DNA of 64,000 nucleotides, from positions 62,001 to 126,000 of the forward strand of contig NZ_JAGFXZ010000001.1 of assembly GCF_019038395.1 (NCBI RefSeq), read 5' to 3'. The position numbers and the translations under genes were made by a program. Of the stretch, positions 8,849 to 18,030 are shown one piece after another (positions within the stretch are counted from its first letter, which is position 1; the number at the start of each line of letters is the position of its first letter). The notes below the pieces were generated by a model. That model saw only the letters and a list, made by a program, of their open reading frames with translations. It was not told the origin of the DNA and did no database searches. The DNA is from Acinetobacter sp. BY419. GTDB lineage: Bacteria > Pseudomonadota > Gammaproteobacteria > Pseudomonadales > Moraxellaceae.

Positions 8849-9190
8849 ATGCAATATCGTTGCCCTAAGTGTCAAAGCCCGAAAATCATGCCAGTGGCCC
8901 AGCCAGGTCAAGCAGCTCCACGTCCAGTGGTTCCTAAAAGCTTAATGTTTCTGGTGCCCGCCCTGTTCCTTTTACTATTGCTGGTCATCATTAGTATCGC
9001 GATGTGGGCTTTTGGCGATGGTGCAGGTACTACTTTACAGACTGCGACTGTGATCGTCTTTATTCTTTCTTTGATTGCAGGCTTTATGTTCTATAAGGAC
9101 TTACCTGATTTTAAAATTTCAATGCAGGCATTCATGCAAACACAAAAGAAATGGAAATGCCGTGAATGCAGTCATGAGTGGGACATCTAA
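8849..9190 (+). CDS. Membrane protein with split zinc ribbon, function unknown
   Basis: 113 residues. Cys5-Pro-Lys-Cys8 at the N-terminus and Cys105-Arg-Glu-Cys108 at the C-terminus bracket two hydrophobic segments (about 31-55 and 65-83). With two membrane helices both ends lie on the same side, presumably the cytoplasm, so the two CxxC knuckles could close into one zinc site. I do not recognise a named family; function is unknown. The gene stands alone between the tRNA terminator and a bidirectional terminator shared with ettA. GGAG at 8840-8843 precedes the ATG by 5 bases. Confidence 0.8.
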   Translation: MQYRCPKCQSPKIMPVAQPGQAAPRPVVPKSLMFLVPALFLLLLLVIISIAMWAFGDGAGTTLQTATVIVFILSLIAGFMFYKDLPDFKISMQAFMQTQKKWKCRECSHEWDI

Positions 9191-9216
9191 TTTCCCATTC
9201 AGTATGCAATACGCAT

Positions 9217-9247
9217 AAAAAAAACCAGCCCGCAGGCTGGTTTTTTT
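9217..9247. terminator. Bidirectional terminator between convergent genes
   Basis: AAAAACCAGCC and GGCTGGTTTTT flank the loop CGCA, with A and T runs on either side, serving both the zinc-knuckle membrane protein gene (+) and ettA (-). Confidence 0.88.
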
Positions 9248-9263
9248 ACATTAAAATCAGGGA

Positions 9264-10925
9264 TTAACCACCGATTTTCTTGTATTTGGTACGTTTTTGT
9301 GCCGCATCTTCACCTAAACGCGACTGGCGATATGCTTCATATTCTGCATAGTTACCTTCGTAGAATTCAGGAGTTTCATTTTCAAATGACAGGATGTGGG
9401 TTGCAATACGGTCCAGGAACCAACGGTCATGCGATACCACCATTACAGTACCCGGGAATACCAGAATGGCATCCTCAAGTGCACGCAAGGTTTCGATATC
9501 CAAGTCGTTTGACGGTTCATCCAGCAGGATCACGTTTGCGCCCATTTGCAGGATTTTGGCAAGTTGCAAACGGTTACGCTCACCACCTGACAATTCACCA
9601 ACACGTTTTTGCTGATCTTGGCCCTTGAAGTTAAAACGACCGATATAAGCACGTGAAGCAATTTCATAATCGCCAATACGCAAGATATCCAGACCGCCAG
9701 ACACTTCTTCCCAGACGGTTTTGTTGTTGTCTAGCGTGTCACGGATCTGACCTACATAAGCCACTTTAACCGATTCACCCAGTGTTACCGTACCGGTATC
9801 TGGTTGTTGCTCGCCGGTCATCATACGGAACAGTGTAGTTTTACCCGCACCGTTCGGACCCACGATACCGACAATCGCAGTTGGTGGAACTGTAAAAGTT
9901 AAGTCTTTATATAGTAAACGACCATCAAACGATTTGCTGATACCTTCAACTTCTACAACCTTGTTACCCAGACGTGGACCAGGTGGAATGTAGATTTCAG
10001 AAGTTTCGTTACGTTGCTGGAATTCTTTAGAGTTAAGCTCTTCAAAACGCTCCATACGCGCTTTGTTTTTCTTTTGCTGACCTTTAGCATTTGAACGAAC
10101 CCATTCAAGTTCTTTTTTCAATGCCTTAGCAAAAGATTCTTCCTGCTTGTTCTCTTGCTCTAAGCGGGCATTTTTCTGCTCCAGCCAAGAAGAGTAGTTA
10201 CCTTGATATGGAATACCCATACCACGGTCAAGCTCCAGAATCCATTCCGCCACGTTATCCAGGAAATAACGGTCATGCGTAATCGCCACGATGGTGCCCT
10301 GGAAGTCTTTCAAGAAACGTTCCAGCCAAGATACAGACTCTGCATCCAAATGGTTGGTCGGTTCATCCAGAAGCAACATGTCAGGTTTAGACAGAAGCAG
10401 ACGACACAGTGCAACACGACGGCGTTCACCACCTGAAAGCAACTTCACATCTGCATCCCATGCAGGAAGATTCAGGGCTGCAGCCGCCTGATCCATCTGG
10501 TTGCTAAGGTTATGCGCATCCCAAGTCTGGATAATCGCTTCCAGCTTTTCCTGCTCTTTTGCCAGTGCATCAAAGTCAGCATCTTCAGCTGCATATTCAG
10601 CAAATACTTCGTCAAGACGAGCCAAAGCATCTAACGGTTCACGTAAACCATCTTCAACGTTACCACGAACATCTTTGTTTGGATCTAGCGGTGGCTCTTG
10701 CTCAAGATAACCGATTTTGATACCTGGTTGTGCACGTGCTTCACCAGAGAAATCTTTATCTACGCCCGCCATAATACGAAGCAAGGTAGACTTACCTGCA
10801 CCGTTTAGACCAAGCACACCAATTTTTGCGCCTGGGAAAAATGATAAGGAGATATCTTTCAGGATTTCGCGCTTAGGCGGAACCATCTTAGATACTCGGT
10901 TCATCGTATAAATATATTGGGCCAC
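9264..10925 (-). CDS. ettA: EttA, energy-dependent translational throttle (ABC-F)
   Basis: ABC-F protein that binds the ribosomal E site and gates the first elongation steps according to ATP/ADP. 553 residues with two ABC cassettes. Walker A motifs are GLNGAGKST (about 39-47) and GPNGAGKTT (about 354-362); signatures are LSGGERRRVAL and LSGGERNRLQLA; Walker B sites end DEPTNHLD and DEPSNDLD. The linker between the cassettes has the charged ABC-F (PtIM) character. No membrane segments. The start is GTG at 10925 with AGGAG a few bases upstream. The length and linker fit EttA better than Uup. Confidence 0.93.
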   Translation of the reverse strand: MAQYIYTMNRVSKMVPPKREILKDISLSFFPGAKIGVLGLNGAGKSTLLRIMAGVDKDFSGEARAQPGIKIGYLEQEPPLDPNKDVRGNVEDGLREPLDALARLDEVFAEYAAEDADFDALAKEQEKLEAIIQTWDAHNLSNQMDQAAAALNLPAWDADVKLLSGGERRRVALCRLLLSKPDMLLLDEPTNHLDAESVSWLERFLKDFQGTIVAITHDRYFLDNVAEWILELDRGMGIPYQGNYSSWLEQKNARLEQENKQEESFAKALKKELEWVRSNAKGQQKKNKARMERFEELNSKEFQQRNETSEIYIPPGPRLGNKVVEVEGISKSFDGRLLYKDLTFTVPPTAIVGIVGPNGAGKTTLFRMMTGEQQPDTGTVTLGESVKVAYVGQIRDTLDNNKTVWEEVSGGLDILRIGDYEIASRAYIGRFNFKGQDQQKRVGELSGGERNRLQLAKILQMGANVILLDEPSNDLDIETLRALEDAILVFPGTVMVVSHDRWFLDRIATHILSFENETPEFYEGNYAEYEAYRQSRLGEDAAQKRTKYKKIGG

Positions 10926-11234
10926 GTAGGACTCCTCAACTGAAAAACCAAATGGGGTTATAACAACGACCCCAGCTCAAAAAAGAGCGAAAAAATAATC
11001 GGCTATTATACGCAGAATGTGCTGAAAACATAAGCCATAGATACGAACTTAAGCCTATTGTAACAAGTTTTATTTTGATTACTTTTTAAACAACACTTTA
11101 GCCGGATTAACGCGTATGCTTTTTAAGGCAATATATGAATAAAGCAGATATGCATTTGAATAAATATACGCTTTTACTCATATGCTTTTATGCTAATCTT
11201 TTCAAAAATCAAAAACACCAGAAGACTAAATCTC
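10926..11234. other. Divergent intergenic region, ettA / metY
   Basis: 309 bases without a gene. The motif TATGCTTTT occurs at 11115-11123 and 11181-11189, with a variant TATACGCTTTT at 11166-11176, all within 120 bases upstream of metY. These may be promoter or regulator-binding repeats; no -35/-10 pair convinced me. Confidence 0.4.
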
Positions 11235-12512
11235 ATGAGTTATAAAGCTGAAACTTTAGCGATTCACGCGGGCTATACCCCAGAAGCAACCACCAAGGCA
11301 GTGGCTGTGCCGATTTATCAAACCACATCTTATGCCTTTGACAATACTCAACATGGGGCCGATTTGTTTGATTTAAAGGTGCAGGGGAATATCTATACCC
11401 GGATTATGAACCCGACCACTGCAGTACTTGAACAACGTGTAGCAGCACTGGAAGGCGGGATTGGGGCACTCGCTTTAGCCTCTGGTATGGCTGCCATTAC
11501 CTATGCGGTTCAAACCATTGCTGAAGCAGGAGATAATATTGCTTCAGTATCAACGCTTTATGGTGGCACCTACAACCTGTTTGCGCACACCCTGCCCAAA
11601 CAAGGCATTGAAGTCCGTTTCTTTGATTATGAAAAACCGGAAAGTCTGCGTGACCTGATTGATGAAAAAACCAAACTGGTCTTTGTCGAATCCATTGGTA
11701 ACCCGCTCGGCAATATTATTGATTTAGAAGAAATTGCAAAAATTGCGCACGAATATGGTGTACCTGTGGTTGTGGACAATACCGTTGCCACCCCGATATT
11801 ACAGAAATCTTTCGATTTTGGTGCTGATATTGTAGTGCATTCCCTGACCAAGTATATCGGCGGTCATGGCAATTCAATTGGTGGCATCATTGTCGACAGC
11901 GGCAAATTCCCGTGGGGGAAATATCCTGAACGCTTCCCTGCCCTCAATACACCAGATCCAAGCTATCACGGCGTAAACTATGTCGAAGTGCTGGGCGAGG
12001 CGGCTTATATTGCCCGTGCCCGTGTAGTGCCTTTACGCAATACCGGTGCTGCGATTAGTCCGCAGAATGTGTTTCTAATTCTGCAAGGTTTGGAAACCTT
12101 AAGCCTGCGGATGGAACGTCATACCGAAAACGCACTAAAAGTGGCAGAATATCTGCAAAAACATCCTAAAGTGAAATGGGTCAATTACGCCGGTTTAAAA
12201 GATCATCCGCAACATGCCCTGGCGCAAAAATATGTGAAAGGTAAACCGTCTGCCATTCTGACTTTTGGGGTCCAGCATGGTCTTGAAGGTGGCACCCGTT
12301 TTATTGATGCCCTGCAACTGTTTACACGTCTGGTCAATATCGGTGATGCCAAAAGTCTGGCCTGTCACCCCGCTACCACCACACATCGTCAGCTCAATAC
12401 TGAAGAACTGAAATCTGCCGGTGTCAGTGAAGATATGGTACGACTCTCCATTGGAATTGAGCATATTGACGACCTGATTGCCGATCTGGAACAGGCATTG
12501 GCAACCGTTTAA
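11235..12512 (+). CDS. metY: O-acetylhomoserine sulfhydrylase (aminocarboxypropyltransferase)
   Basis: PLP enzyme of the Cys/Met metabolism family that makes homocysteine from O-acetylhomoserine and sulfide, i.e. direct sulfhydrylation for methionine. The 425 residues start at ATG 11235 (MSYKAETLAIHAG); an upstream in-frame ATG at 11190 would add an unlikely 15-residue leader. The PLP lysine is Lys206 in SLTKYIGGHG, with the cofactor-binding ALASGMAAI stretch near residue 75. The length of about 425 and internal inserts fit the OAH-sulfhydrylase branch rather than the shorter MetB/MetC enzymes. hom at 60.9 kb makes its homoserine precursor. Confidence 0.9.
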   Translation: MSYKAETLAIHAGYTPEATTKAVAVPIYQTTSYAFDNTQHGADLFDLKVQGNIYTRIMNPTTAVLEQRVAALEGGIGALALASGMAAITYAVQTIAEAGDNIASVSTLYGGTYNLFAHTLPKQGIEVRFFDYEKPESLRDLIDEKTKLVFVESIGNPLGNIIDLEEIAKIAHEYGVPVVVDNTVATPILQKSFDFGADIVVHSLTKYIGGHGNSIGGIIVDSGKFPWGKYPERFPALNTPDPSYHGVNYVEVLGEAAYIARARVVPLRNTGAAISPQNVFLILQGLETLSLRMERHTENALKVAEYLQKHPKVKWVNYAGLKDHPQHALAQKYVKGKPSAILTFGVQHGLEGGTRFIDALQLFTRLVNIGDAKSLACHPATTTHRQLNTEELKSAGVSEDMVRLSIGIEHIDDLIADLEQALATV

Positions 12513-12533
12513 AGCAGTACTCAAACTGACTCG

Positions 12534-12562
12534 AAACCTCATCATTTCTGATGAGGTTTTTT
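12534..12562 (+). terminator. Terminator of metY
   Basis: AACCTCATCA (12535-12544) and TGATGAGGTT (12549-12558) pair around TTTC, followed by a T run; 22 bases after the stop. Confidence 0.85.
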
Positions 12563-12807
12563 ATTTATTTTCTAAAACAGCCACTTGCTTTGCTTTTTAT
12601 TTTCATGGTAAAAGTTAAATGAAATAACGAACATAAATAGAGCAATTACTCTAATTTTTATTTTAATTTCAATAGTTTATTGTATAGATTTTCCTGAAGA
12701 ATTGTTTATCATATCTGTACTCACCTTCGCTCTCATTTTCTGTTAGAGCGCCATAGACCTTTAATAAAAATAATTTGAACGCTGACTTCAAATTAGGGAT
12801 AACAAAC

Positions 12808-13695
12808 GTGAAAACTAGACTACACAAACAACTGGAAAAATGTGTTGCAGGTAAAACTGTCCTGATTACTGGTGCATCCAGCGGTATTGGCTTAACGACA
12901 GCACATCAACTGGCCGATGCAGGTGCCCATGTTTTACTGGTAGCCCGTACTCAAGAAACCCTAGAACAAGTAAAATCAGAAATTGAAGCAAAAGGCGGTA
13001 AAGCCTCGATATTTCCGTGTGATTTAAACAATATGGAAGCGATTGACGAAGTATCTAAGCAGATCATTGCTTCAGTCGACCATATTGATATTCTGATTAA
13101 TAATGCGGGTCGTTCGATTCGCCGTGCCGTGCATGAATCGGTAGATCGTTTCCATGATTTTGAACGTACCATGCAGCTAAATTATTTTGGTGCGGTGCGT
13201 CTGGTGATGAATATCCTGCCACAAATGATGATGCGCCGCGCGGGTCATATCATCAATATCAGTTCGATTGGCGTGCTGGCCAATGCAACCCGTTTTTCGG
13301 CCTATGTGGCTTCAAAAGCTGCGCTGGATGCCTTTAGCCGCTGCCTGTCTGCTGAAGTGCATGCGCATAAAATCGCAATCACGTCGGTCTATATGCCTTT
13401 AGTGCGCACCCCGATGATTGCACCAACCAAAATCTATAAATATGTCCCGACGCTTTCTCCAGAACAGGCGGCCGACCTGATTGCCTATGCAATTATGAAG
13501 CGGCCGAAGAAAGTCGCGACCGGTTTGGGCCGTCTGGCATCCATTACCTATTCAATTGCTCCAGATATCAACAATGTCTTGATGTCCATTGGTTTTAACC
13601 TGTTTCCAAGTTCAAGTGCATCTGTGGGCCAATCACAAAAATTAAACTTGGTGCAAAAAGCATATGCGCGTCTGTTCCCGGGCGAACACTGGTAA
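12808..13695 (+). CDS. acr1: Acr1-type fatty acyl-CoA reductase (short-chain dehydrogenase)
   Basis: NADPH-dependent reductase converting long-chain acyl-CoA to the fatty aldehyde, the first committed step toward wax esters in Acinetobacter. Read from GTG 12808 (AGGGA upstream) it has 295 residues, equal to my recollection of Acr1. The cofactor motif TGASSGIG is at 21-28, NNAG near 97 and the catalytic YVASK at about 166-170. Stretches such as FHDFERTMQLNYFGAVRL and the C-terminal ARLFPGEHW match remembered Acr1 sequence closely. A TTG at 12775 in the same frame would add 11 residues but lacks support. Monocistronic, with a terminator at 13727-13749. Confirming substrate range needs an assay. 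Confidence 0.88.
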   Translation: MKTRLHKQLEKCVAGKTVLITGASSGIGLTTAHQLADAGAHVLLVARTQETLEQVKSEIEAKGGKASIFPCDLNNMEAIDEVSKQIIASVDHIDILINNAGRSIRRAVHESVDRFHDFERTMQLNYFGAVRLVMNILPQMMMRRAGHIINISSIGVLANATRFSAYVASKAALDAFSRCLSAEVHAHKIAITSVYMPLVRTPMIAPTKIYKYVPTLSPEQAADLIAYAIMKRPKKVATGLGRLASITYSIAPDINNVLMSIGFNLFPSSSASVGQSQKLNLVQKAYARLFPGEHW

Positions 13696-13726
13696 TTTTT
13701 GATACGGATAGTTGAATGGAAATGCG

Positions 13727-13749
13727 AGCCGCCGACCGGGCGGCTTTTC
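13727..13749 (+). terminator. Probable terminator of acr1
   Basis: AGCCGCC and GGCGGCT (13727-13745) form a GC-rich stem followed by TTTT. Confidence 0.7.
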
Positions 13750-13868
13750 TCTGTCTCAGTTTTGCAAGATCTGGAATAAAGTGGACTGATTTAAAAAACC
13801 ACGACACAGCCTGTCCTGATCAACACAGATTTTTGCCGCAAATGCTGCGAGATCACGTACACTATCAG

Positions 13869-13890
13869 CGGATATTTCCTATCCGTATTT
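13869..13890 (+). promoter_or_regulatory. Leader hairpin with T-rich tail before hisIE
   Basis: CGGATA and TATCCG (13869-13885) pair perfectly around TTTCC and run straight into TATTTTTAT, 32 bases before the favoured hisIE ATG. It resembles a weak attenuator or a terminator of an upstream transcript; there is no his-rich leader peptide in the region. Confidence 0.4.
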
Positions 13891-13921
13891 TTATATTTTG
13901 ATTGAAATGATGGAAACCCTT

Positions 13922-14704
13922 ATGAACAACGCGCAATGGCTCGATGAAGTAAAATTTAACGAACAAGGATTAGTCCCTGCCATTGCCCAGCATCATCAAA
14001 CTGGACGTGTGTTGATGGTGGCCTGGATGAACCGTGAAGCATTGGCTTTAACTGCCGAAAAAAATCAGGCAGTGTATTTCTCCCGTTCACGCAACAAGTT
14101 GTGGCATAAGGGCGAAGAATCAGGACATTTTCAGACCGTACATGAAATCCGTCTGGACTGCGATGCCGACGTGATTGTACTGCAAATTGAACAGCATGGC
14201 GGCATTGCCTGTCATACCGGCCGTGAATCATGCTTCTATCGCAAGCTTACGCCAAATGGCTGGGAAATTGTCGATGCACAGCTGAAAGATCCGTCTGCGA
14301 TTTATGGCGAAAAATCCACGAATCCGCATACGCTTGCCATGAATGCGTCAACAGCCCAGTCTGAACAGGTTGAAGTGTTGTCTTATCTGGGCCAAATGAT
14401 GGCAGAACGCAAACAGGCCGATCCGGATTCCTCTTATGTGGCCAAGCTCTACCATAAAGGTTTGAACAAGATTCTGGAAAAAGTGGGTGAAGAAAGCTTT
14501 GAAACTGTGCTGGCAGCGAAAGATTTTGATCAGGATGCTTCTGCAGACCATAAAAATGATTTGATCTATGAAGTCGCAGATCTTTGGTTCCATACCATTG
14601 TAATGCTCGGCTATTTCGATCTGGATGTACAATTGGTGTTAAATGAACTGGCACGTCGCCAAGGCTTATCCGGTCTGGTTGAAAAAGCCAATCGTCAGCA
14701 TTAA
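13922..14704 (+). CDS. hisIE: HisIE, bifunctional phosphoribosyl-AMP cyclohydrolase / phosphoribosyl-ATP pyrophosphatase
   Basis: Catalyses steps two and three of histidine synthesis. From ATG 13922 it is 260 residues; in-frame ATGs at 13907 and 13910 would add only 4-5 residues. The HisI half (about 1-125) carries the zinc/magnesium motif DCDADV and two conserved cysteines (ACHTGRESC). The HisE half (about 150-255) has [15 protein letters not shown] and YEVADLWFH, the metal-binding helices. No other his genes are adjacent, as is common in Acinetobacter where the pathway is scattered. The helicase gene begins four bases after the stop, so the two may be cotranscribed. Confidence 0.95.
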   Translation: MNNAQWLDEVKFNEQGLVPAIAQHHQTGRVLMVAWMNREALALTAEKNQAVYFSRSRNKLWHKGEESGHFQTVHEIRLDCDADVIVLQIEQHGGIACHTGRESCFYRKLTPNGWEIVDAQLKDPSAIYGEKSTNPHTLAMNASTAQSEQVEVLSYLGQMMAERKQADPDSSYVAKLYHKGLNKILEKVGEESFETVLAAKDFDQDASADHKNDLIYEVADLWFHTIVMLGYFDLDVQLVLNELARRQGLSGLVEKANRQH

Positions 14705-14707
14705 GCC

Positions 14708-16222
14708 TTGAATTCATCTGTGTCTGATCTTCAAAAACCGACCGCGACCTATGAGCAGGCCACTGCCATTGATAACGCACGTCTGGGTAAATCCTTTAAG
14801 GTGATTGCCTATGCGGGCACAGGTAAAACCACCACCTTGCAAATGATCAGTGATGCCATGCCTGAACGGCGTGGTATGTATCTGGCTTTCAACAAAGCCA
14901 TTGCCAGTGAAGCGCAATCCAAGTTTCATCGGGGGGTGGATTGCCGGACCTTTCACTCCCTGGCCTTTCGCAGTGTTCCACGTGGAATCACCGACAAGCT
15001 GCGCCTGCCACGCTTGAGTCCAAGTTTTATTGCCAAAGAATACCGCCTAGAACCGATGACCATGCGCCGTATGATGGGCGGGCGTTACGAGAAATATGTG
15101 CTGATGCCTTCGCGTCTGGCCAGTCTGGTGGCGAATGCGGTTGGCTATTTCTGTTCGACCAGTTCGCAGTACCCTGCTCCGCGGCATATTCAGGCACCGA
15201 GCTGGTTGCATCCGGATGATATCGAGACTTTGCAGAAGAAACTTTATCCAGCCGTAGAACGACGCTGGCTAGAGTCAATTGATCCGAATCATCAGGCCGG
15301 TATCGGACACGATATTTACCTGAAACTCTGGGCGCTGTCCGAACCCAATATTCCAGCCGATTATGTGCTGTTCGATGAAGCACAGGATGCCGATCCCCTA
15401 ATGCTGGGGATTCTGCTGAAACAGCGCAGCACCCAGGTGATTTATGTCGGGGATGCACATCAGCAGATCTATGCCTGGCGTGGTGCGGTGAATGCCATGC
15501 AGCGACTGCCTTTACCTGAATCGCGCCTGACCACATCCTTCCGTTTTGGCCCTGAAATTGCCCTGAATGCCAATGCTATTTTAGGTGCACTCAATGAAAC
15601 GGTGCCTTTACTCGGCAATCCTCTTTTAGATTCCAAAGTGGTCAATAAACCACATACTAAAATGCGCGATGCGATTCTGTGCCGGACCAATGCCCGTGCC
15701 ATGGAACTGTTACTGGCCGGACTGGTACGCGGTGATAAAGTCAGCCTGCAAGCCGATCATGTCAAGCTGAATCGTTTTGTCGATGCGGCTGCGATGCTGA
15801 AACAGGGCAAACGGGTCGTTGATGTCCCGGAACTGGCCTGGTTTAACTCCTGGCATGATGTACATGAATACTGTGAAACCAATGAAGGCAGTGATATCAA
15901 GCCTCTGGTCAAACTGGTGGATGAGCATGGTACCGATCCACTAAAAAAAGCCCTGGCCAAAATCACGCCGATTGCTCAGGCCGACTATATTATTTCCACT
16001 GCACACAAGGCCAAAGGCCTGGAGTGGGATCGGGTCCATATTGAAGATGACTATCAATTCAAGCTGAATGAAAAAGATCATAAAATTAGTGATGAGGAAT
16101 TAAGATTACTTTACGTGGCCTGTACACGTGCTAAAGTGAGTTTAAATATTCATCACATTTATGACCTGATTCAACAACTGAAGATCAAGATGCCACAGTC
16201 GCTTCGGCAGGCAGTCGGTTAA
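14708..16222 (+). CDS. UvrD-like superfamily I helicase (FBH1-like)
   Basis: 504-residue DNA helicase with the full SF1A motif set: Walker A AYAGTGKTTT (about 34-43), motif II DEAQDADP (near 222), motif III GDAHQQIYAWRG, motif V TAHKAKGLEWD and motif VI LLYVACTRAK. LAFNKAIASEA after Walker A is characteristic of the F-box-helicase-1 (FBH1) branch rather than UvrD, Rep or PcrA, and the protein is shorter than those (about 700 residues). The start is TTG 14708 or GTG 14720; neither has a strong ribosome site. It follows hisIE by 3 bases and precedes a related-strand ATPase by 41 bases. Role unknown: recombination control or phage defence are both possible. Confidence 0.85.
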   Translation: MNSSVSDLQKPTATYEQATAIDNARLGKSFKVIAYAGTGKTTTLQMISDAMPERRGMYLAFNKAIASEAQSKFHRGVDCRTFHSLAFRSVPRGITDKLRLPRLSPSFIAKEYRLEPMTMRRMMGGRYEKYVLMPSRLASLVANAVGYFCSTSSQYPAPRHIQAPSWLHPDDIETLQKKLYPAVERRWLESIDPNHQAGIGHDIYLKLWALSEPNIPADYVLFDEAQDADPLMLGILLKQRSTQVIYVGDAHQQIYAWRGAVNAMQRLPLPESRLTTSFRFGPEIALNANAILGALNETVPLLGNPLLDSKVVNKPHTKMRDAILCRTNARAMELLLAGLVRGDKVSLQADHVKLNRFVDAAAMLKQGKRVVDVPELAWFNSWHDVHEYCETNEGSDIKPLVKLVDEHGTDPLKKALAKITPIAQADYIISTAHKAKGLEWDRVHIEDDYQFKLNEKDHKISDEELRLLYVACTRAKVSLNIHHIYDLIQQLKIKMPQSLRQAVG

Positions 16223-16263
16223 GGTGCATGGCATGGATGTAAACATCATGGCACAGGTGATCT

Positions 16264-17648
16264 ATGCACATCGAAGCACTTCAACTGAAACACACCCTGC
16301 ATTTTTCCAATATTCAACTACAGTTTAATTATCCGCAATGCCCGGTCACCTTGATTCTGGGCAATCAGGCTTCTGGGAAAACTACGCTTTTACGTTTTAG
16401 CTATCAGGCCCTGACCTGGTTTGCAGCCCGTTATCGCGATAGCCGTGCCGCAGGTCTGGTGATGGCAGATCAAGACATCATGCAAAACCGGCTGCAATCC
16501 AAAATTGATATCCGGATCGGTTTTCCTGAGGAAATGGGCAGCTTGCCAGAATCGAATCAGGCCGAACCTGCCCACCTACAAAGCTGTTCCTGGCAGATCT
16601 ACAAGACCTTAAACAGTCACGGCTTGGGCTTTGGCAAAGCAGAAACTTCACAGCTTGAAAGTATGCTCAGCCTTTATCAGAAAGCCCGGCTACAGGATTC
16701 CCTGCTCGGCTTGCCATTGATAGCCTATTATCCTGCTGAACGTTTTAGCAATGAAGTCAATTTGCTCAGCAAAAATAATCCAGCCATTTTCCAGCCCGCA
16801 TATGCTTACGAAATTGCTGCGATTCCTTTCACCACTTTTGCCCGTTTTTTTGAATGGTTTCGTGAAATCAGTGATATTGAAAATGCGCAAAGTGCCAAGA
16901 TCATGGACCAGATTTTAGCGCGTGCCTTGCAGCAACCAGAAGATATTCGCGGAGAGGAACTGGCCCGGCAGATCGAGAAAGCGCAGGCCCATCTGCATGC
17001 GCCGAACCTCACAGCTTTAAAAGAGGCCCTGTCGCTGATCCTCTGCCCGAAGTCAGCCAGATTTATTTAAAATACCAGCCCAAGCTGCAACTGATGGTGA
17101 CCTATCAGCAGCAGACTTTTAGCTTCCAGCAGCTGCCCAACAGTATCCGCAACTGGATTGCACTGGTGGGTGATATTGTACGGCGTCTTTGCCTGTTGAA
17201 TCCCCACAGTCTATTTCCCTGTCAGGAAGGCACGGGCGTTTTATTGATTGATGCCATTGATCATCAGCTGGATCAGGAGACAGCAGCAGTGATTCTGTCC
17301 CGCCTGCATCAGGCATTTCCTCACTTGCAAATTATTGCCACCGGCAACCGGCCTGAATTGCTGGAGCAGGCGCAAGCCTTTCAATGTCTAAAACTGGAAA
17401 ATAAACAGCTGCAACCGATTCATCTTGAAAGCATGAAAACCCAGTTTGATCAGATCTATGCAGAACTGGAACTGCAGTGCAATAAAGACCTATTACCCGA
17501 AGATAGCTTATTGGAAGCTGCTGCCGAACCAGTCACACCGCTTGCAATATTGCAAATGATCCGGGAACAGCTCAATCCCGAACAGCAACAGGAACTGCTG
17601 GCTTTACTTGCCCAGGATTCTCAACCGACACTACCTCAGTCGCTCTAG
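16264..17648 (+). pseudogene. SMC/ABC-like ATPase, frameshifted and catalytically degenerate
   Basis: One gene split by a frameshift near 17040. The first frame (16264-17070, 268 codons) holds an intact Walker A, GNQASGKTT at 33-41. The second frame, open from 17043 to 17648, holds LVGDIVRRL and the Walker B region LLIDAID. At the junction the bases CTCTG look like a duplicated CT; removing two bases restores one continuous protein of about 460 residues. The architecture resembles OLD/PtuA-type ATPases, but the Walker B glutamate is Ala, the signature (usually S-DG-E) reads QLPNSIRN and the switch histidine is replaced (ATGNRP). It is read from ATG 16264 with AGGTGA six bases upstream. It may be decaying, or a sequencing error may hide an intact non-hydrolysing homologue. 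Confidence 0.7.
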
Positions 17649-18030
17649 GCAAATTTATAAAATAAAAGCCACTGTTTTGATTTACATTTACAATCAATGC
17701 CTGAGATTTAATCTTAATTTTCGGTCACTTCTGGATGATCTGTTTAAGCAGGCATCAGCGCTTAAAAGCGGGCTCACGTATAATTTAGAAGTTGGACATA
17801 AAAACGTTGATGTTGTTGTTATCCTGTAATATGATCGGTTTTATTTGCGAATTTCATTGTAAAATCGGAATTTGCTATCGTTTATAAGTTGCGCAATACA
17901 ACTGCTTTATATTCTTTTTGAATATTCTTTTTGGCTTTCAAGATTGAGAAGTTTGGGTCGCTCCTTGTGGTCCTGTAGTCCTTGGAAGATAAAGATTCAC
18001 CCTAGGTTGGTCATAACCTAAATCACGACA
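17649..18030. other. Leader region of the mrp operon
   Basis: 382 bases without a gene. A 12-base direct repeat ATATTCTTTTTG occurs at 17909-17920 and 17922-17933; TCCTTG occurs at 17962-17967 and 17979-17984. TAGGTT (18004-18009) pairs with AACCTA (18016-18021) just before the mrpA ATG, and no Shine-Dalgarno is visible in the 9 bases between them. GGAAG near 17985 would be brought closer if the hairpin folds. Confidence 0.5.

Noticed and set aside
14708..17648. Gabija system
   Set aside because: The helicase fits GajB in size, but the neighbouring ATPase has no TOPRIM nuclease domain and lies in the opposite order.
14708..17648. Septu / retron PtuAB system
   Set aside because: The ATPase resembles PtuA in outline but there is no HNH nuclease (PtuB) and no reverse transcriptase or ncRNA.
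17608..17829. 73-codon frame after the ATPase
   Set aside because: Begins inside the ATPase in another frame, no ribosome site, no recognisable features.
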